Assembly: GCA_036250195.1 (NCBI GenBank) | Contig: JAVHZZ010000003.1 | Coordinates: 345,776,875-345,840,874 of the forward strand | Length of the DNA: 64,000 nt | From: Mixophyes australis | Taxonomy: Eukaryota > Chordata > Amphibia > Anura > Limnodynastidae | Direction: 5' to 3' | In this document: one piece after another, positions 23,501 to 38,904 of the stretch | How the letters are laid out: the number at the start of each line of letters is the position of its first letter | Position numbering within the stretch: the first letter of the stretch is position 1 | Made by a program: the position numbers and the translations under genes | Notes under the pieces: model-generated | Database searches by the model: none | What the model was told of the DNA's origin: nothing | The model's input: the letters and a program-made list of their open reading frames with translations, nothing else

Positions 23501-26500
23501 GGGTGGAAGGAAGAATGGCTTCAATTAAAAAAATCTTAGGAACTCATGTCAGGGAAAAATTTAAGCTGAAAATACACAGATCTGCCTCTTTCCTCAAAAC
23601 CACTCAAATGTGCTTGCGTGCCATAAAACTATTATATAATAACAATTAAATATACTCAAACACGTACACTGGTATGTTTGGTGTAGCCCTCTTTATTGTT
23701 TAAGTTAAATAACATAACACATTGCAAACATCATATCACATCATAGATGTGTATTTAATCAAACCACAGCTCCTTACAGACCCAAGTTGCCCATTTAACA
23801 ATATTGTTTAATCCACACAACCTTATAGCTTTGTTAAGATAACAACATAAGCACTTAACACCTCAACATCACCACCCCCCCCCCCCCCTCCTCACAACTT
23901 GAACTGGTCAGTAACTCTGACAACAGCTTAAGCAATAACCCTACTTGAAATATTATCTCATTAACTACTTATTCGCAAACAAAATGATAAATAAGGGAAG
24001 GGAGAGCAGGGCAGTAGACTTCTGGGGTAAACTGTCCCTAATTTTACCAACCCTAAATCTATCTAATTTTTCATCTCACATCACCGGCAGCCATCCAATC
24101 AGATGTAAGTACCAACAGGAAGGAAAGATGAAGGCATTTAAATGGCCTCAATGGTCCACAGATTACACTGTTGTAGTTGTTGGGAAGACTTTAAACAGCC
24201 TGTTCATGCAGAGAGACATAAAATGATTTCTGAACTAGAACTTCTCTGCTGGGAAGTGGAAAGTAATTCTAAACATAGGAATAGAAAGACACTTATCATT
24301 CTATAGGAAACGTTTTGAAGGTGTTATTTCTACCAACGGATGTTTTACAAAGTACTGAAAAGAGGCACAAGCTTTTGCACATTACATATTCAATGTTTTT
24401 GTGTTATTGTTTTTTTTTCAATCTATAAACAACTACAAATAAATACCCTGCATAGGTGTAAATGTTACTTGCTATTGACCTTGATGTTTATTGCAGCATA
24501 CAATTTAACCAGCCAAAATGTCTGTAGATATATTTATTTATTTATTTATTTTATTTTATTAAATGTCGATGTGCTTTTGAATTTGTGAAGATGTTTCACC
24601 ACCAAGCATGATTGACCAAATCCTCCTGGGTGGGGACAGCATTGCATTGGGAGGAGGCAGTACTTGTGATTGGCTATATCATAACAAGTATTACCACATT
24701 GGCAAATTGCTTCACCCCCAGCATAGTAGGTTGTTTTTTTTTCTCTGTCGAACCTTCTGGCTCAGCGATTTTCAGCTATATCACAAAGACATATAGTATA
24801 CAGAGAAACGAGACATTAATTAATACACCTGTATTGACAGGTGGTCAATTTACATGGACTGTCCAGGATATCAGCCCAAGGCAGCTGAAACTACAAGTGA
24901 ACGATCAGCTCTCTGGTTCCATATTCATCCCGATGGTTCAGGTTTGCAGATGTGCCAATGGTGGAACATGTGATTACGGAATCATTATTGAAGATTATTT
25001 TGACAGCAGACATCAGGTAAATCTTTCTTCATCAAGAGTTCTAGATTTATCTTCAGGTAAACCCAACCTGTGTCATTAAGGGTCATTAGGACAATGGGTA
25101 CTACAGCGATGCTAGAAGAGTTTATAAACTACTGCTTAGTGGGTCACTGTGTTGCTGACTTCTTAGCTTTCCTATGCTTTTTCCCTCAGACCATCAGTAC
25201 AAGTCTCATCATCTCTGTTCCCAAGAATCCAAGTTCTAGCCTCACACACTCTGTAGATTCCTCTGCAAATTACTTGTCAGCTCTGCCTGTTTTGCATTGA
25301 AGTCATATTTGCATAATATGTTAATAAAACAAAACACAGATGCATTAAGTTCATCCTTTCATCAATTCTAACTGTGTTGTTCCAGAGAAAGATATAATAA
25401 AACCGCCTGTGTGATCGCCGCCAATTTACCCTCATAGGGGGGAGGAAGATTCCTTCCCGATCCGCAAAAATGGCAGTCGAAAAAAATCTCAGATTTAACC
25501 CCTCCCATAATGTCTTTACTAATAATAGCTACAGATACCTTTTACTGCAGAAAGGTATCAAATCCATTTTTTTAAATTTTCCATTATACCCTAATGTGCT
25601 TATGGAACAAAAAATACTGTGCACTCCTAATTTACCCCTTCCATTCCCTTTAGTGATAAGTTTGGCCTGATGTGAGCCCACTCGAGTTCTCCTATGTCCT
25701 TATTACAGTCAGGAGCACAAAATAGTATCCTATATACAAGATGTGGTCTAACTAGTGGCTTATACAATAGTAACAATGGGATTACATCATGTGCATTTAT
25801 CTCCCTTTTTATACATCCTAAGATTTTATTTGCCTTTGCAGCTGCTGCCTGACACTGTGCTGCTACTCAGCTTTCTGTCAACTATTAGTCATAGCTCCGT
25901 TTCCATCTCCATTTCCCCAATTATATTGCAATTAATGTAGCGTAGTTATTACCACAGCCTAGGTGCATAAGCCCGTTATCTACAAAAACTTTCATCTGTC
26001 TTTTCACGGCCCAGTTAGCCATTTTATCTAAATATTTCTATAGTAATTTATTATTATTAATAACTATAGTCCAATCTGAATATGTTCCATTTATAACGAC
26101 CCTTTATCTTCTATCCTTTAATTGGTTCTTTGAACATAATTATTTAACATAAATATTAGTAATCTTCTCTGATGTAGAACACTTTCGAACGGAGGGTTTG
26201 AGGGGGGGATGGCGTGCGCTTTTGATGGGTGCAAGCGCATGGTATCTAAGCTCCATATCTCAGCAATCTAAAAAAGCAAGAGTACAGCGCCTTCCTCATT
26301 GTGCTCCAGGGGGCATTGGGGGATATTAACGCCGAGGTGGCCACAATTGGATTATGAATAGACACACATAAGGTGAAGATGGATGAAGTCTGCTATTACC
26401 AAGCAGTGGTAGACCAGGAGCTGTCATCCCTCTGCTCTGATATAGAGGAAGTAAAACTAGAAGACATCAAGAACTGTAACTGCAGGAGCACTGTGTGGAT

Positions 26501-29500
26501 CAAAGGAATCCTGGGGGTAAATTGATCAAGCTGCAGGTTTGAAAAAGTGGTGATGTTGCCTATAGCAACTAATCAGATTCTAGTTATGATTTAGTATATG
26601 CTACAAAATGACAGCTAGAATCTGATTGGTTGCTATAGGCAACATCTCCACTTTTGCAAACCCGCAGCTTGGTAAATTTACCCCCCGCAGTCAGTAGACT
26701 ACTAAGCACTCCCTTCATTCTTCCATTCGTAGAGCAATTACTTTGCTAACTAAATTGAATTCCACACAATTTTATCACTGCTGTTTTCTCAGGTCGTCGG
26801 CTGTATTTGTCCAGAAGGATTCTCAGGGGCGTTTTGCTTGAACCAGTCAACACCGTGCCGGGGAGAACCATGTTTTCCTGCAGTAAATTGCCTAAATCTA
26901 AAGAACGGAACTCAGTTCTTGTGTGGTGTGTGTCCAACTGGAACCGTCGCCAGTGCTAACGATGGAGAGAAGTGCTTCCTGAATGGTGAGTCTTTTTCGG
27001 TGCAAAAAATCTATTCCATAAGGAGGCTGGGGTCCACTGATCTTAAAGTACGGAGCCCAGTTCATCCCACTTGTAAGTAATAGTCACAATGGACCTGATT
27101 TAGGGGTATATTTACTAAACTGAAGTGAAGATGTTCCCTATATCAACCAATCAGATTCTAGCTGTCATTTTGTAGAATGTACTAAATAAATGAAAACTAG
27201 AATCTGGTTGTTATAGGCAACATCTCCACTTTTTCAAACCTGCCGTTTAGTAAATATACCCCTTAGATTTTGATGCCCCAAATGTAGGTGTAAAAATTAT
27301 GTTGCAAAAATTGTGGTCTTGTGTATTTTGAGTTGCGCATATCTCAAAAGAGGTTCAACTGAAAACACAGCAGTATTACTATTTTAGTAGGACGTACACC
27401 CAATAATAGTGCAGACAGTGTTAGTTATAAATCTGCATGTTGCATACCCTATTTGTATACAATGATACCTGCCGTCAAAATGGAAATGACAAATATGAAA
27501 TCCGAATAGACGACTACAGCATGACATATTGCTACAATAGTAATGAATGCAGTACTGTCAGCTGGGGGCCAATGCACACACAGACACTTAGAAAAGGCTA
27601 GACAGTGTCTTGCTGGTGTTGTTATCATCATAACTAGGGCTCCACTACCCACAAAACACATGCCTCGTATGCCACGTATACCACGCTGCTGCCAATTCCA
27701 TAACATATTGTGATTCCACTAGGGTTCTCCTTTAAGAAAGGTTATTTTTTTAATATATATTGAATATCTACAAATGGAAAATGTCCCAAATTAGTCACAT
27801 AAAATTGAATACATAAAATGTGCACATTTAATAGTAAATTAATTGGCTGTGTTGTAACAAATGAGCATTCAAAATATTAAAAAAAAAAACCAAAAACGGT
27901 TCATTTTGCTGAAATGTTACACGTTGCTCTGTGATATAGAGAGAAGCTCTTTTGCAGGTTTTTCCTTGTTTAGCTAATTTAGTAGCAAATATCTCTATTC
28001 ATACTGTAACTATTTTACAAAATGCCACCCACCATATTACTATAAATGGCTGTGTTCAAGGGCTGTGTATATGAGACTGTGTTTCTTCACATACATTAAC
28101 CAGGATATTTTATTTACCTCCAGATCTTTGTCTGCCACCCTATCCATTCCCCTGTCATGAAAACGCTGACTGCGTCAGTTCCAATCCTACGTACACCTGC
28201 CGCTGTAAGCCAGGATTCATGGGAAATGGGCAAAATTGTTCAGGTATGTGTGAATAATTGATTAGTGACAATCGAAATATCAGATTAAAAATAACATATC
28301 TTTAAAAAATAGTAGGTGCCGACTGAGTGGTACCAAAATGGGGTATTCCACTGCATTAAATTGAAAAATAGTCTTTCTTTTTCATAACACTCCTGCTTGT
28401 CCATGTACCCAATAATGCATTTACAATAATTTGCACAAACTAGTACTAATATTTAATAAAAGCCGTTCTTTTACACGTTCAAATAAAGGTTGATATTCTG
28501 GAGTAGAATATTTACTTTCAAAGTCAATATATTTATTATCAATCTTGTTAATATTTTTATGTATTTTGGATGGGATCAAGCTTTGCACCAATCACCACAG
28601 TACCATGGAACAGTTATGACTTTAAGGAGATACATAGATCAGGGAAGTGTGGCCTACAGTGCCGAAACTTAATTCAGCAACTATAGTGCCATAAGATGCC
28701 CATCTCTCATATAGATTGTACTAGCAAACGTGACCTGACGGTCACCTGTGGCTAAACACTGAATGTGTTTATGATGGTGGGAGTGAGGCAGAAAACTTGC
28801 ATCTATGAGGGAGATTCATTTCAACACGATGTGTCTCTGTAACGTCCACGGAGACAGATTGTGCCGATGTTATGGCAGGAATCTCTGCTCAATTTTCCTT
28901 GCACCCCATAAAGGTGCACAGAAAAATTAGCGGAGATTCCTATCTAACGGCTGGTGATGTGCCGCGTGGACTTCACGGTGATGTCCACTCGGCACATCGC
29001 CAGCCACTGATTCTCTCCCTATGTGTTATCTTTATGTATGCTATTCATACTGGTCTACTCTGCCGGAATGTCAAATTTCGGGGAGTCCTCCCGGATTCCC
29101 AGAAGAGCAGGTACCTTCATGGATCCCGCGTGGAAGCAGGCCATAATGACGCAAATTGTCGCGCAATGCCTTAAATCGCTACAGAGGGGTGGTGTTAAGT
29201 GATGCCATCACCCCGTCCCCTCCCGCACTTGCCACCCGATCCCGGAAGGGAGCAACAAAATGTTGCCAACTATGATGTTGTTTGATATTAAAACTGCTCC
29301 ATATGAAGTCTAGAGGTAATGTTAAAAGATCTTAAAATATATATCCCACTTATAAATGAATGTAACTTAAATGTATCTTTTTTTTTGCTTTATTGTGACT
29401 AACACAGGGGGATGTATATATACTGGATATAGTATTAGGTATTAACTCAGGGGGTTGTCTATACTATCTATGACTGTTTTATGTTTAATCCTTTCCCACT

Positions 29501-32500
29501 TAGCCATTCCCAATAATGTCACACCCCTCCAAAAATAACTTCACACCTACTTATTGGCACCAAGTCACGTGCACTGTAAAAAAGGGTTAATATTACTTTT
29601 CACTTTCTTCTGCTAAATCAGTGCTTGATTTAGCCTCATCTGTGGCTTAAATTAATGGCTCTAAAGGAGACATCACCACTTTGAATCTTATCTGCCGGAG
29701 TGCAATTGGAATGTGAAAGATGTATCCCATTAAAGTTATAGGACGAGACCCAATATAATAAAATATGCCCCTTCGTCATCACTCCGCAAGATGAAATGAC
29801 GTTTTTGTTGGACCTTCTGCTAATCCACAAATGTCATCTTGCTTTGCGCTTTGACAGAAATCTGGATGCCCAAATTGAGAGGCACCACGGCATTAAAGAA
29901 GAGGATTATGCATTGTACATTGGCCATTGTGCTCTTTATAAATGACGTCCAGTATCTTTTATATTATAAACCTGTGTAATGGCCTATATCATTAATACTG
30001 TACTAATAATACACTTACAATAGCCTTCTGTATCCTTAAATAATAAAGTGAATGTTTAAGGTTTTATTTGCAACAACGCATCAACTGAATGATACATTTA
30101 TTTTATCCCCTATTCTAGATATTAATGAGTGCCAAACCTTGTCTGCATGTCCAAATGCTAAATATGAATGCATCAATAGTCTTGGCTCATTCAGATGCTC
30201 TTGTCGTTACAAAAGTGTGGATGACTCACAATGTGGTAAGTAGACACTAGAATTACAGCAAAGTGTTCAGAAACTTTCACAAGTGCATTATAAAATGTAA
30301 AATATAGATTAAATAACACAGCCATAGAGATCACAATGTGATACCAGCATAACTTGATAATAAACCAATTTATCTTCCATAACTTTTACATTCCCTCTAC
30401 ACAATCAGAAAAGAAAATTGCCACTAGTGTCCACAATCCACATTTTGACATTTTTAGGCATTACCCCCTGTAATGTCATTTGTGACTCCATATTTCCTGC
30501 TCCAGAACACTGTTCTAATGGCTGAAGATGGTAACATTTTAAAGCCTTGCTATCAATACCAGGGGGTAAATGTATCAAGCTCCGATTTTGCAAATCCAGC
30601 TATTTTCTCGTGAGAGTTGAAACTCGCAGATGTATGAAGCTGAGATTTTATGTAAAATCGCCAGAGTTGTGTTTCTGTCAAAATCGCTATTTCCAAAATC
30701 GATAGAGATTAATCTCCAGACTGTTTGCCACTCCAGCTATACAAGTCTCAAATGTATGAAGCTGAGACTTAGCAAACTCTCCTGAGTTTGCTTTAAAACC
30801 CGCCAGATACGACAATCTGCATTCTAGCAGCGTGTTCAGTAAACACATCACTGTTACACTGTCTGCCTATACAGCTGGAGGTCCGGCAGCTGTCAAAACT
30901 GAAAAAATAAATACAAGTTAAAAAAAAAAAAAAAAAAAGCGTGGGATCCCCCCTCTATTCACTATTAATCCTAGGGCTGCCAGCCTACTGCTGGTTACGT
31001 GAAAATCTGGGATAATATTTGCATATAGTCCCCCCACTTTTCACATAACCAGCACTAGGCAAACCAGCCGGGGTTGGTGGCACTATAGCAGGGGAACACG
31101 CGGCAGGGTGTCCCCCTGCCATAATGACAAACCAAACCCAGACTGTTCAGCGCTGGGCTGGATTCCCAAGGGAGTGGGGTCCGCAGAAAAAAATGAGCGG
31201 GCCCCCCCTCTAGGGACACCCAGCCCGGTGCTGAAAGCACTGACCGGTACACATCAATGACTAGAACTGATGAACTGCCCACGTCCGGTACCTCACCTGG
31301 ATAAGCTCACACAACTTCTTCCTATGCTTTTCAGCCCAGCAGGAACCATACTGTCCAGCCAGTATCAGACTCTACAATGCATTACTTCTCCTGTGCAAGC
31401 CTTCTTACTTGTCAGGGTTCCACGCTAGGAATCTTTGGGTTGGATAGGGGCATCGCACTCCCCAGAGACAAGTGTCCAACAAACAATACAATATCAGGCA
31501 AACAGAGAGTACAATAGTCAGATGACTCATTGGAGTGTGGAGCTCTTAGTTACACCTTTGCTTTAATCTATTAGTGGAAAAGACCTATTTTCCCTTCTTT
31601 TGCTTATACTTGTCCCAGTTGACAGTGACAATAGTCATGGTATCAAATAACATTCATAGCGTGAGTATTACTGCATATTAACTTTGACATTTTTCCCTTC
31701 TAAGCTACAAAAGGAGGTATGGAATGGGCTTAGCTATCATTAGCGGTGCCAGGTATCCACATTTCGTCACATCTCACTACCAAATATCTTCAGTTCTGAT
31801 AAGCACCTGAAACATTTATTCGCATATTATTAAAGCTTTAATATAAAAAAACATATTTTGGGGTAAAATGGATCGAAAGAAGTTCCAGCACATTCACCCA
31901 CCAAATACACGTAAAGTCACTATAACTGCAATGTGATGGCTACTGCCAGTTGCTGAAATATTCACTTTCATTTCCACAAGTGGACATCATTAATTATCTA
32001 ATGAGAGCAACTATTTTACAACAATGGTGCTTTAAAGGTCTGAGATACTTTAAACACACTGGGCCTGATTTAGAGTGGAACGCAAACATAAGCATTACTT
32101 GAGATTAATAAAGTTGCATGCACGTGTATGTGTGTGTACATCGCATTCAGAGATGAAGACACGTCCAGGTCTGAGTGAGTAACTTGAGGACATGTACAAA
32201 AACCTTTAATTGTATATGGTAGAAACACAATTGCTAAGAAGCATCATTTAAACCTGAATAACCTGATACAGCAGGAACAACTTCTCTACATGTGTACAAA
32301 AAAAATATTGTTTTACATTTTTGCTCGGCAAATGCTAATCTATAACTGAGTGCCTACTAAAGCCTCAATAAGTGTCTGTGAGTCATTTGCAAACCTCTAA
32401 TTACAAGCAGTTTGCTAGTTTGTGTGTTCGCCATTATCATCATTGGCTAATTACACCCCCGTTCCCCCCCACCCCCCATGACAACCTGCAAATAAAAATA

Positions 32501-35500
32501 CTTTTTCAGCCATACCGGCGACTATGTCCCAGTCAGAATCTGTACGTAGTTACTTGAACACTCCCTTACTGTACATTGTCTATGTTTGAACACCCCTTCC
32601 CTCCCCGTCACACCTCTTCGTTTGTAAAGAGTCACACGTGCCACAAAGTTGACAGGTCTGAAGAGCCGCAGTTGCGCCCGTTCACTTTCTGAGCATGCGT
32701 AGTGCCAATAAATACAAAGAAACGCCACGCAAATGGGCGTCTGCCTCACACTGATTCAAGCACATAATCATTAGCGAGATGGCCAGACCACTCTGAGGGG
32801 CTCATCTGCAAAACACACATGATGAGCCAGAGCCGTAACTTAGAATCTTAGCGCCTGGGACGAGAAAGACAAATGCCGCCCCCCTAGCTCTCAATTTGAA
32901 CGAAATTAACCTAAAATATTCCTAAATTGCGCCCTGGGCGGCCGCCCCTGTCGCACAGCCCTAGTTACGGCCCTGTGATGAGCACCTCTAAAACGACCTG
33001 GTTTTGCATCACTGATCTGTCAAACGTGGCTAAATAATGCAGTAGCACGCAGTCACAAGTTCAGCAAGTTAATCAGAGATATTTTATGTCACTTTATCAA
33101 GGTATAACAAACCAAGTGCAACAGGCTTCTATAAAAGCCCAATGATTAGAAAATTACGTTTAAACTCCAACTGTAATTGCCAAGATGATGACTAAACAAA
33201 TAAATGGTGCAATAATTAAAACCATGTTTTTTCCACTCCCACAATAGCTGATAGAGAAAAGCAAAGGAAAAAAAAAGATACAAAACAGGAAAAAAAAATC
33301 ACAAAAACACTCAAACAAAAAACACGAAAAATACAAACTTTTTTATAAACTATTATAAGTAAAAACAGATTACAAATACAGGTCCTATGGCATGGACAAA
33401 AGCAAAATAAATGACAAAACAAAAAAAAGAAACATGAATAAAACAATCTTCATTCACCATAAAGAGTGTGGTCACATAAATAATTACATGGTCCAATATC
33501 AACTGAACAAGTTGAGACAATTGTTTGTAATGAAGTAATAAATTATTGCCACATATTCACATTTATGAAAATGTGCAAATATTTGAAATCCCACCTGTTG
33601 CCCCTGTACGCCTGGATGGGGGAGGTGTGGTAAACCGCACAGATAGAGTAGTCTCACCTGTTTCTCATTTTATTGGAAAGGTATTTGTAGGAAATCCCTG
33701 CTTGACTCCCGACAAATGCACGAGAAAACTAGGATAAGCCGCTTGGCACGTTTATGAAAAGGCTGTTTAACTTAAAGGCCCATGACCTGAAAAATCCTGT
33801 GTAAAGTGAAAAGAAGTCAATTTCTACAAAGGATGAAGGGGTTGAGAACAATGTAACCGTGAAATAGAATGACATACAATATCAGTGCAAGTAAAGATTG
33901 CCTGAACAATGGCATTCAACAATGGCATTGAAAAGAGACAGTAATGACAACACATGATAGTAATGCTCAATAGACAAAATAGGACTGGTGAAATGGCAGG
34001 TTGACATTACTTCCAAATGACTCTCTATTATCAATAGGATCAGTTATCTGGCTTTGTAAGATGAAGCTGTGTGTCAATACCATGTCAAATGTCACACCCT
34101 TTGCTAAGACCACTAGTTGGACGTGGGCTTAAAGAGGGCAAAACTCAATAAATAAATAATCCTACACCCTGAAGTGGATAATGTCCCATACAGGCAACAT
34201 GGACGAAATGGAACAGCTAGCACTTGACGACTGTAAACTCTGAATCAGGGCTTGTGCTGGCACTTCCAGCCCCCCCATGCTGAAGTTTTCACGTACCTCT
34301 CCACACACCCGCATGCTTATTATGATCCCTACTATGTTCAAAACAGGGACTTGGATCTTAAAGGGAAACGTCGCCCGCACCGGGATAAAAATTCCAGTGC
34401 ATGCGGGGTGGTGGGGCATCCCTGTAAGCACCACGCTATTCTGTCGTGCTTACTGGGATTACCGTGTTCCGCTGCCCCTGCTCTGAATAAAAACTTATTC
34501 TCTAAACTGAAAAAGATGAGGTAGTATTATAGATTGTTGGAAGTCTGTGCAACAATTATGATGAAGAAGTTAAAGAAATAATAATAAAATTCTTATTGAA
34601 GATAATGAAAATTTTAATTTTCATCAAAGAAGACAATTATAATGTCAGTTATTGTCCCAATAATAATAAATATGAGTATGCAAGACAATGATTTGGGTAT
34701 TCCCATATGTAATAATTCATGAGACGGTAGTGAGGAGGGTACTGACCCTTGAATAAGAATAAGAACAGATAGGTTCAAAAAAGGGGAAGGATCAAACAGG
34801 CCGCAGTACCGGTGATTAGCCCCATGTATAGTGCTGTGCCGTATATAGTGTATTAATCATGCTTGCCGTGGACACTGGCCAGGTCTGGAAACCTTTTTAA
34901 ACATGGATCAAAGACCTGTATGGTTCTCTGGTGACTCTCTTCTATAGGCAGTAATGTTGTAGTAGTGGTAGTAGCAGCAACAGCCACCTTGAACAAAGAA
35001 AATGGAACATGACATTCCAGGGGCGAACTGAGGATTGTCGGGGGGGGGGTTTCCCCCCGACCCCCCAAAAAAAACACCCTCCGCGAGAGCTGCTCCATTT
35101 CTTCAGCGCTGTCCTATACAGCAGCCGCGGCGCTCTCTAAGAAGCGTCCGCGGCGGTGCTGTATACACTACAGCACCGCCGCGGACGCTTCTTTGACAGC
35201 GCCGCGGCTGCTGTATAGGACAGTGCAGCTATAGCGGCCACTTAGTTAGCGCAGAGGGGGTTTCTGGAGACTCAGAAACCCCCCCCCCCTGCGTGCGCCA
35301 CTGCATTCTGTGAACAACTTTTAGAATTCCGGACTCCCTCTGAACCGTTTGTACTTGATCCCTTTCTCTGTAAACCCATCAGCCATTTTGCACTTCATAA
35401 ATGACCACCTGTGTAGTCAAAACTCCCCTTAGCTTTATTGACGGCAAAAATTATATCAATTTACATATAAACCACAAGAGTTCTATAATACATAGGAATA

Positions 35501-38500
35501 TCTCCCGTCATGAAAGAGAGGTCAGCATTCGTTTTGCACTGAATGCTTTTTTAGGACTGATCATATAACACTATTGTTTTGCCAAAGAGAACTGCATTAA
35601 AGTTCAAAATGCACAATTGCATCAATATCAGGCTTACCTGCTATATATTTTTTTTTGCTGTTCTGTTTCTTTTCTTTTAATGTCATCTTTGCATCACGCT
35701 ATTTTACCACTGGAAACCACGCTTTTGTAAACCATATAATTGATGAGCGCTGAGCTAATTGTCATTCATTTCCCTCATTTAGGTAAATTTAACAGGCGTA
35801 GTGATAGGTAATGCATCTAGGGCTTAGAGCGGCAAGTGCTATATAGAGCTCATTAAATATTGTTCAATTGTTCCAACATGTCACTCACAGACATCTCCTT
35901 CCTGCAGTAAGTGGCTTATGCTGGCTGTCATTGCTTGTTTTAATTTATGCTTCAGTGTTCTTGTATAAAGTGCCATGTATAAAATACTTTTTTTCGCAGT
36001 GTGAAACACCAATACTGGAAGCCAGGGTTTTGCTATTTAAAGCACAGTAATTGCACTCTTTAGCTGCATTCGTTTAAATTTCCCCTCAGCAAGTGATTTT
36101 CGCTATGTTTAGCTTACAGTGAGCTGTGTTATATAAAAGCTAGGATGGTCACAATCCACATGCTGATTTCTATGGTTTTATATATCTGAACCATTTGCTT
36201 AGTGATATAGGAACTATATAAATTGGTTAATCACCTGTAATTTTCAACACTGCAATAAAACAACTACACTTGAGTTGAACAGGCGTGTGGTGTGTGCTTT
36301 CTATCATTAGTTAAAAAAGTATAAAATATAGTATATATTTTGTGGGTTGGATACAATCAGGACAATGCTGCCTATCAAATCACTGAGGCACAATGGAAGC
36401 AGTCACTTATTCATGAGAATGCTGCATATGAGTTCAATTACGATAAAAAATAATAATAATAATAATGTGTCCTGATAAATCCGGTGATACTATAAAACTT
36501 GTGTTTTAATTTTTGTTGTCTTCTCTCTTTATAGGTGATTCAACAAATCCACCAGGTATGAAAAAAATGTCTATGCTTTTTGTGGTGTTTTAATATTTAT
36601 TATTATTGAACTAAAGTTTCAACAGCTAATAGACGGGTTAGCCCATACTTACCAACTTTAAAATGCTGGTATTCAGGAGCCTGGGTGTGATGGGGGGCGG
36701 GCCTCCAAAATGTGCGTCATTTTGGACCTGCCCCCGTAACGTCATGACGCTAACGCGTCATTTGACAGTGGGGACGGGGCCAAACGCCGCGATTCACCGG
36801 GAATTGCGGCGTTTGGGACCTAATTCTGCCCACTTCACTAGGAAGTGGGCACTTCCTAGTGAAGTGGGCAGATCCGGGAGATTGCCACACTCTCCCGGGA
36901 GTCCGTTAGACTCTCGCAAAATGCGGGAGTCTCCCGGACATTCCGGGAGAGTTGGCAAGTATGGGTTAGCCAACCTGTGGTTCTCCAGCTGTGGTGGAAC
37001 TAGAAGTCTCAGCATGGCTTGGCAACAATCCAGGTGAGATCACCCAACTGAGAATGAGTCTGTGAAAACACGTCCACTTTATTATATTGCTTTAAATATT
37101 GTATCATCCTCTGTCAAGTAATATAATAAAGTAGACTTGTTTTACATGCTCTGTTGGCTGGTCTGATTGATTGTAAATATAATATTTCCTCACCTAGCTG
37201 GTTTGTTGCAGTGTGTACTCTATGGGGTCTATGTTCTACTGTAACTGTGGAGGAAACTGTGGTGCATTTACAGTATTTCCACCATATCTGTCTTAGTACA
37301 TAGACCACAAAGCTCCTCTCTATCGCTTTCTGCAGCCGCCTGCCTGTGGGAGAGCTGGGAGAGGAGTCAGGGCGGAGCCACAGCGCACACATGGTAATGA
37401 GATTGATCTGTACATGTAACACTCCATCTCTGTGTGCGCCAGAGTCCTCCTAATGGTGGAGCACAGCTTTTTTCCAGAGCTGCGTTGTATGTAACAAACA
37501 GTGGCACAGGTGCAAAAGCAGAGCACTGTGGCGACTCACAGGCTAATACGTTAGTACGCAGAGACCTATGTTTGGATTACATCTAATGTAAGACCAAATA
37601 ATATTTTGAGCATTGATAAATCTCCCTAGGAATTCTATTAAGCGTAAAGCACATGCCCCCCATTTTTCTTTTCTTTTCTGTCACTGCTGTGTGCCAATGT
37701 GTCCTAGATGTCCTAGGAACTGCCGTGTGTTTGTATCATTGCTCTGTCGCTTACCATCCTGCCAGGTCGCTGCAGTATTTGTCCGAAAGTGTATGAAAAT
37801 AATATTGTGACCTGTGAGGTGGTCTAAATTGACTGGAAATGACTTGAAATTAGTGTTATTGAGGTTAATAATAATGTAGGATTATTAAGAATGAGATGAT
37901 CTTCAAGGATTTTTTATTTATAGGTTGGAATATATTTAATTGCACTTTGACTTGGCTGACGTGGAACGTTACTGGAAATATTTCTAAGATAAACACTGCC
38001 TCTTTCCAAAAATATTCCAGGCAGTATGAAAAGACTGTAAGTATGCTTTAATGAACTTTAATAAGAGTACAATGAGCCTGCAAACCCCTTGTTTCCGTAT
38101 AAGATAGCAGTGAAAAACTGTGGTTAGTCATTTTGTTTTGTACAGGAAATGAAGGTTATTTATTAACTACAAAAACGGCAAATTGTGCAGTAGCACATCA
38201 CAAACAAACAAAAAGAAACATAAAAATCTAGTGCAAGTTAGCCAATAAAAAGCTGATTGGTTACTATGTGTAATAAAACACCTTTAGTGAATAGTAAATC
38301 TAAAAGCAAGATTCTACAATAATTGTGTGCTACTATATTGTGAATGTGTAGTGACAATGTTATATTTTTAAACCTGACCTACCCGGACAAATGAGTGGGA
38401 GCAGTGCAGGCACATTCTTATACCTTCCTATGATAGACATAGCTCACAACAGTCCTGATATTGGCGGGCAGCTCCAGTTTCTAGAAGTCAGAAGGGCTAT

Positions 38501-38864
38501 GTTGCCCTTGCTGGGGTATGGGTGTAATTTTGGTGGATCTGGGCATCTTCTAATGTGATTGTACAATTAGTAATATTATTATGTATGCCTACATTAATAA
38601 AGATGGCAGCCCAGTGCACAAGCCTGTAGACTCTAGAGCCAGGGTTGTCAACATGCGGTATGTGTATCCCTATAGGCACTAAAGACATATTAAATGGGTT
38701 CTTCAACCTATTAGACTTAACTTAAATGACCAGTAGGTACTAGGTATATACATACAGCAGGGGGTATACATACAGCAGGGGGTACTTGGTATCAATGTAA
38801 ACACAATTGGGGAAACCTGTCAAACAACTCTGCCATAATTAAACATTATAAGAAACCATGGTCA

Positions 38865-38904
<40 letters not shown>

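Larger units (their letters stand above)
19886..24765. other. intron 10
   Basis: The 4.9-kb intron is dominated by mobile DNA: a SINE (20080-20301), a 1.9-kb fold-back element (20418-22319) holding a SINE and a MITE, a family A MITE (22372-22545) and a hAT-type MITE (22797-23225). From 23234 to 24765 I see AT-rich sequence with poly-C near 23874 and no clear element. Confidence 0.65.
30236..36534. other. intron 14, longest intron (6.3 kb)
   Basis: It holds a fragment starting like a family A MITE (GGGGGTAAATGTATCAAGCT, 30560) followed by unclassified repeat DNA to about 31260, a hAT-type MITE (32828-32975), and a GC-rich fold-back MITE (35018-35303). The rest is AT-rich. Open frames such as that at 33216-33446 on the minus strand are low-complexity A-rich DNA. 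Confidence 0.55.

Noticed and set aside
24774..24790. Acceptor TTTTCAG for exon 11
   Set aside because: In the required phase it leads to an in-frame stop within about 15 codons.
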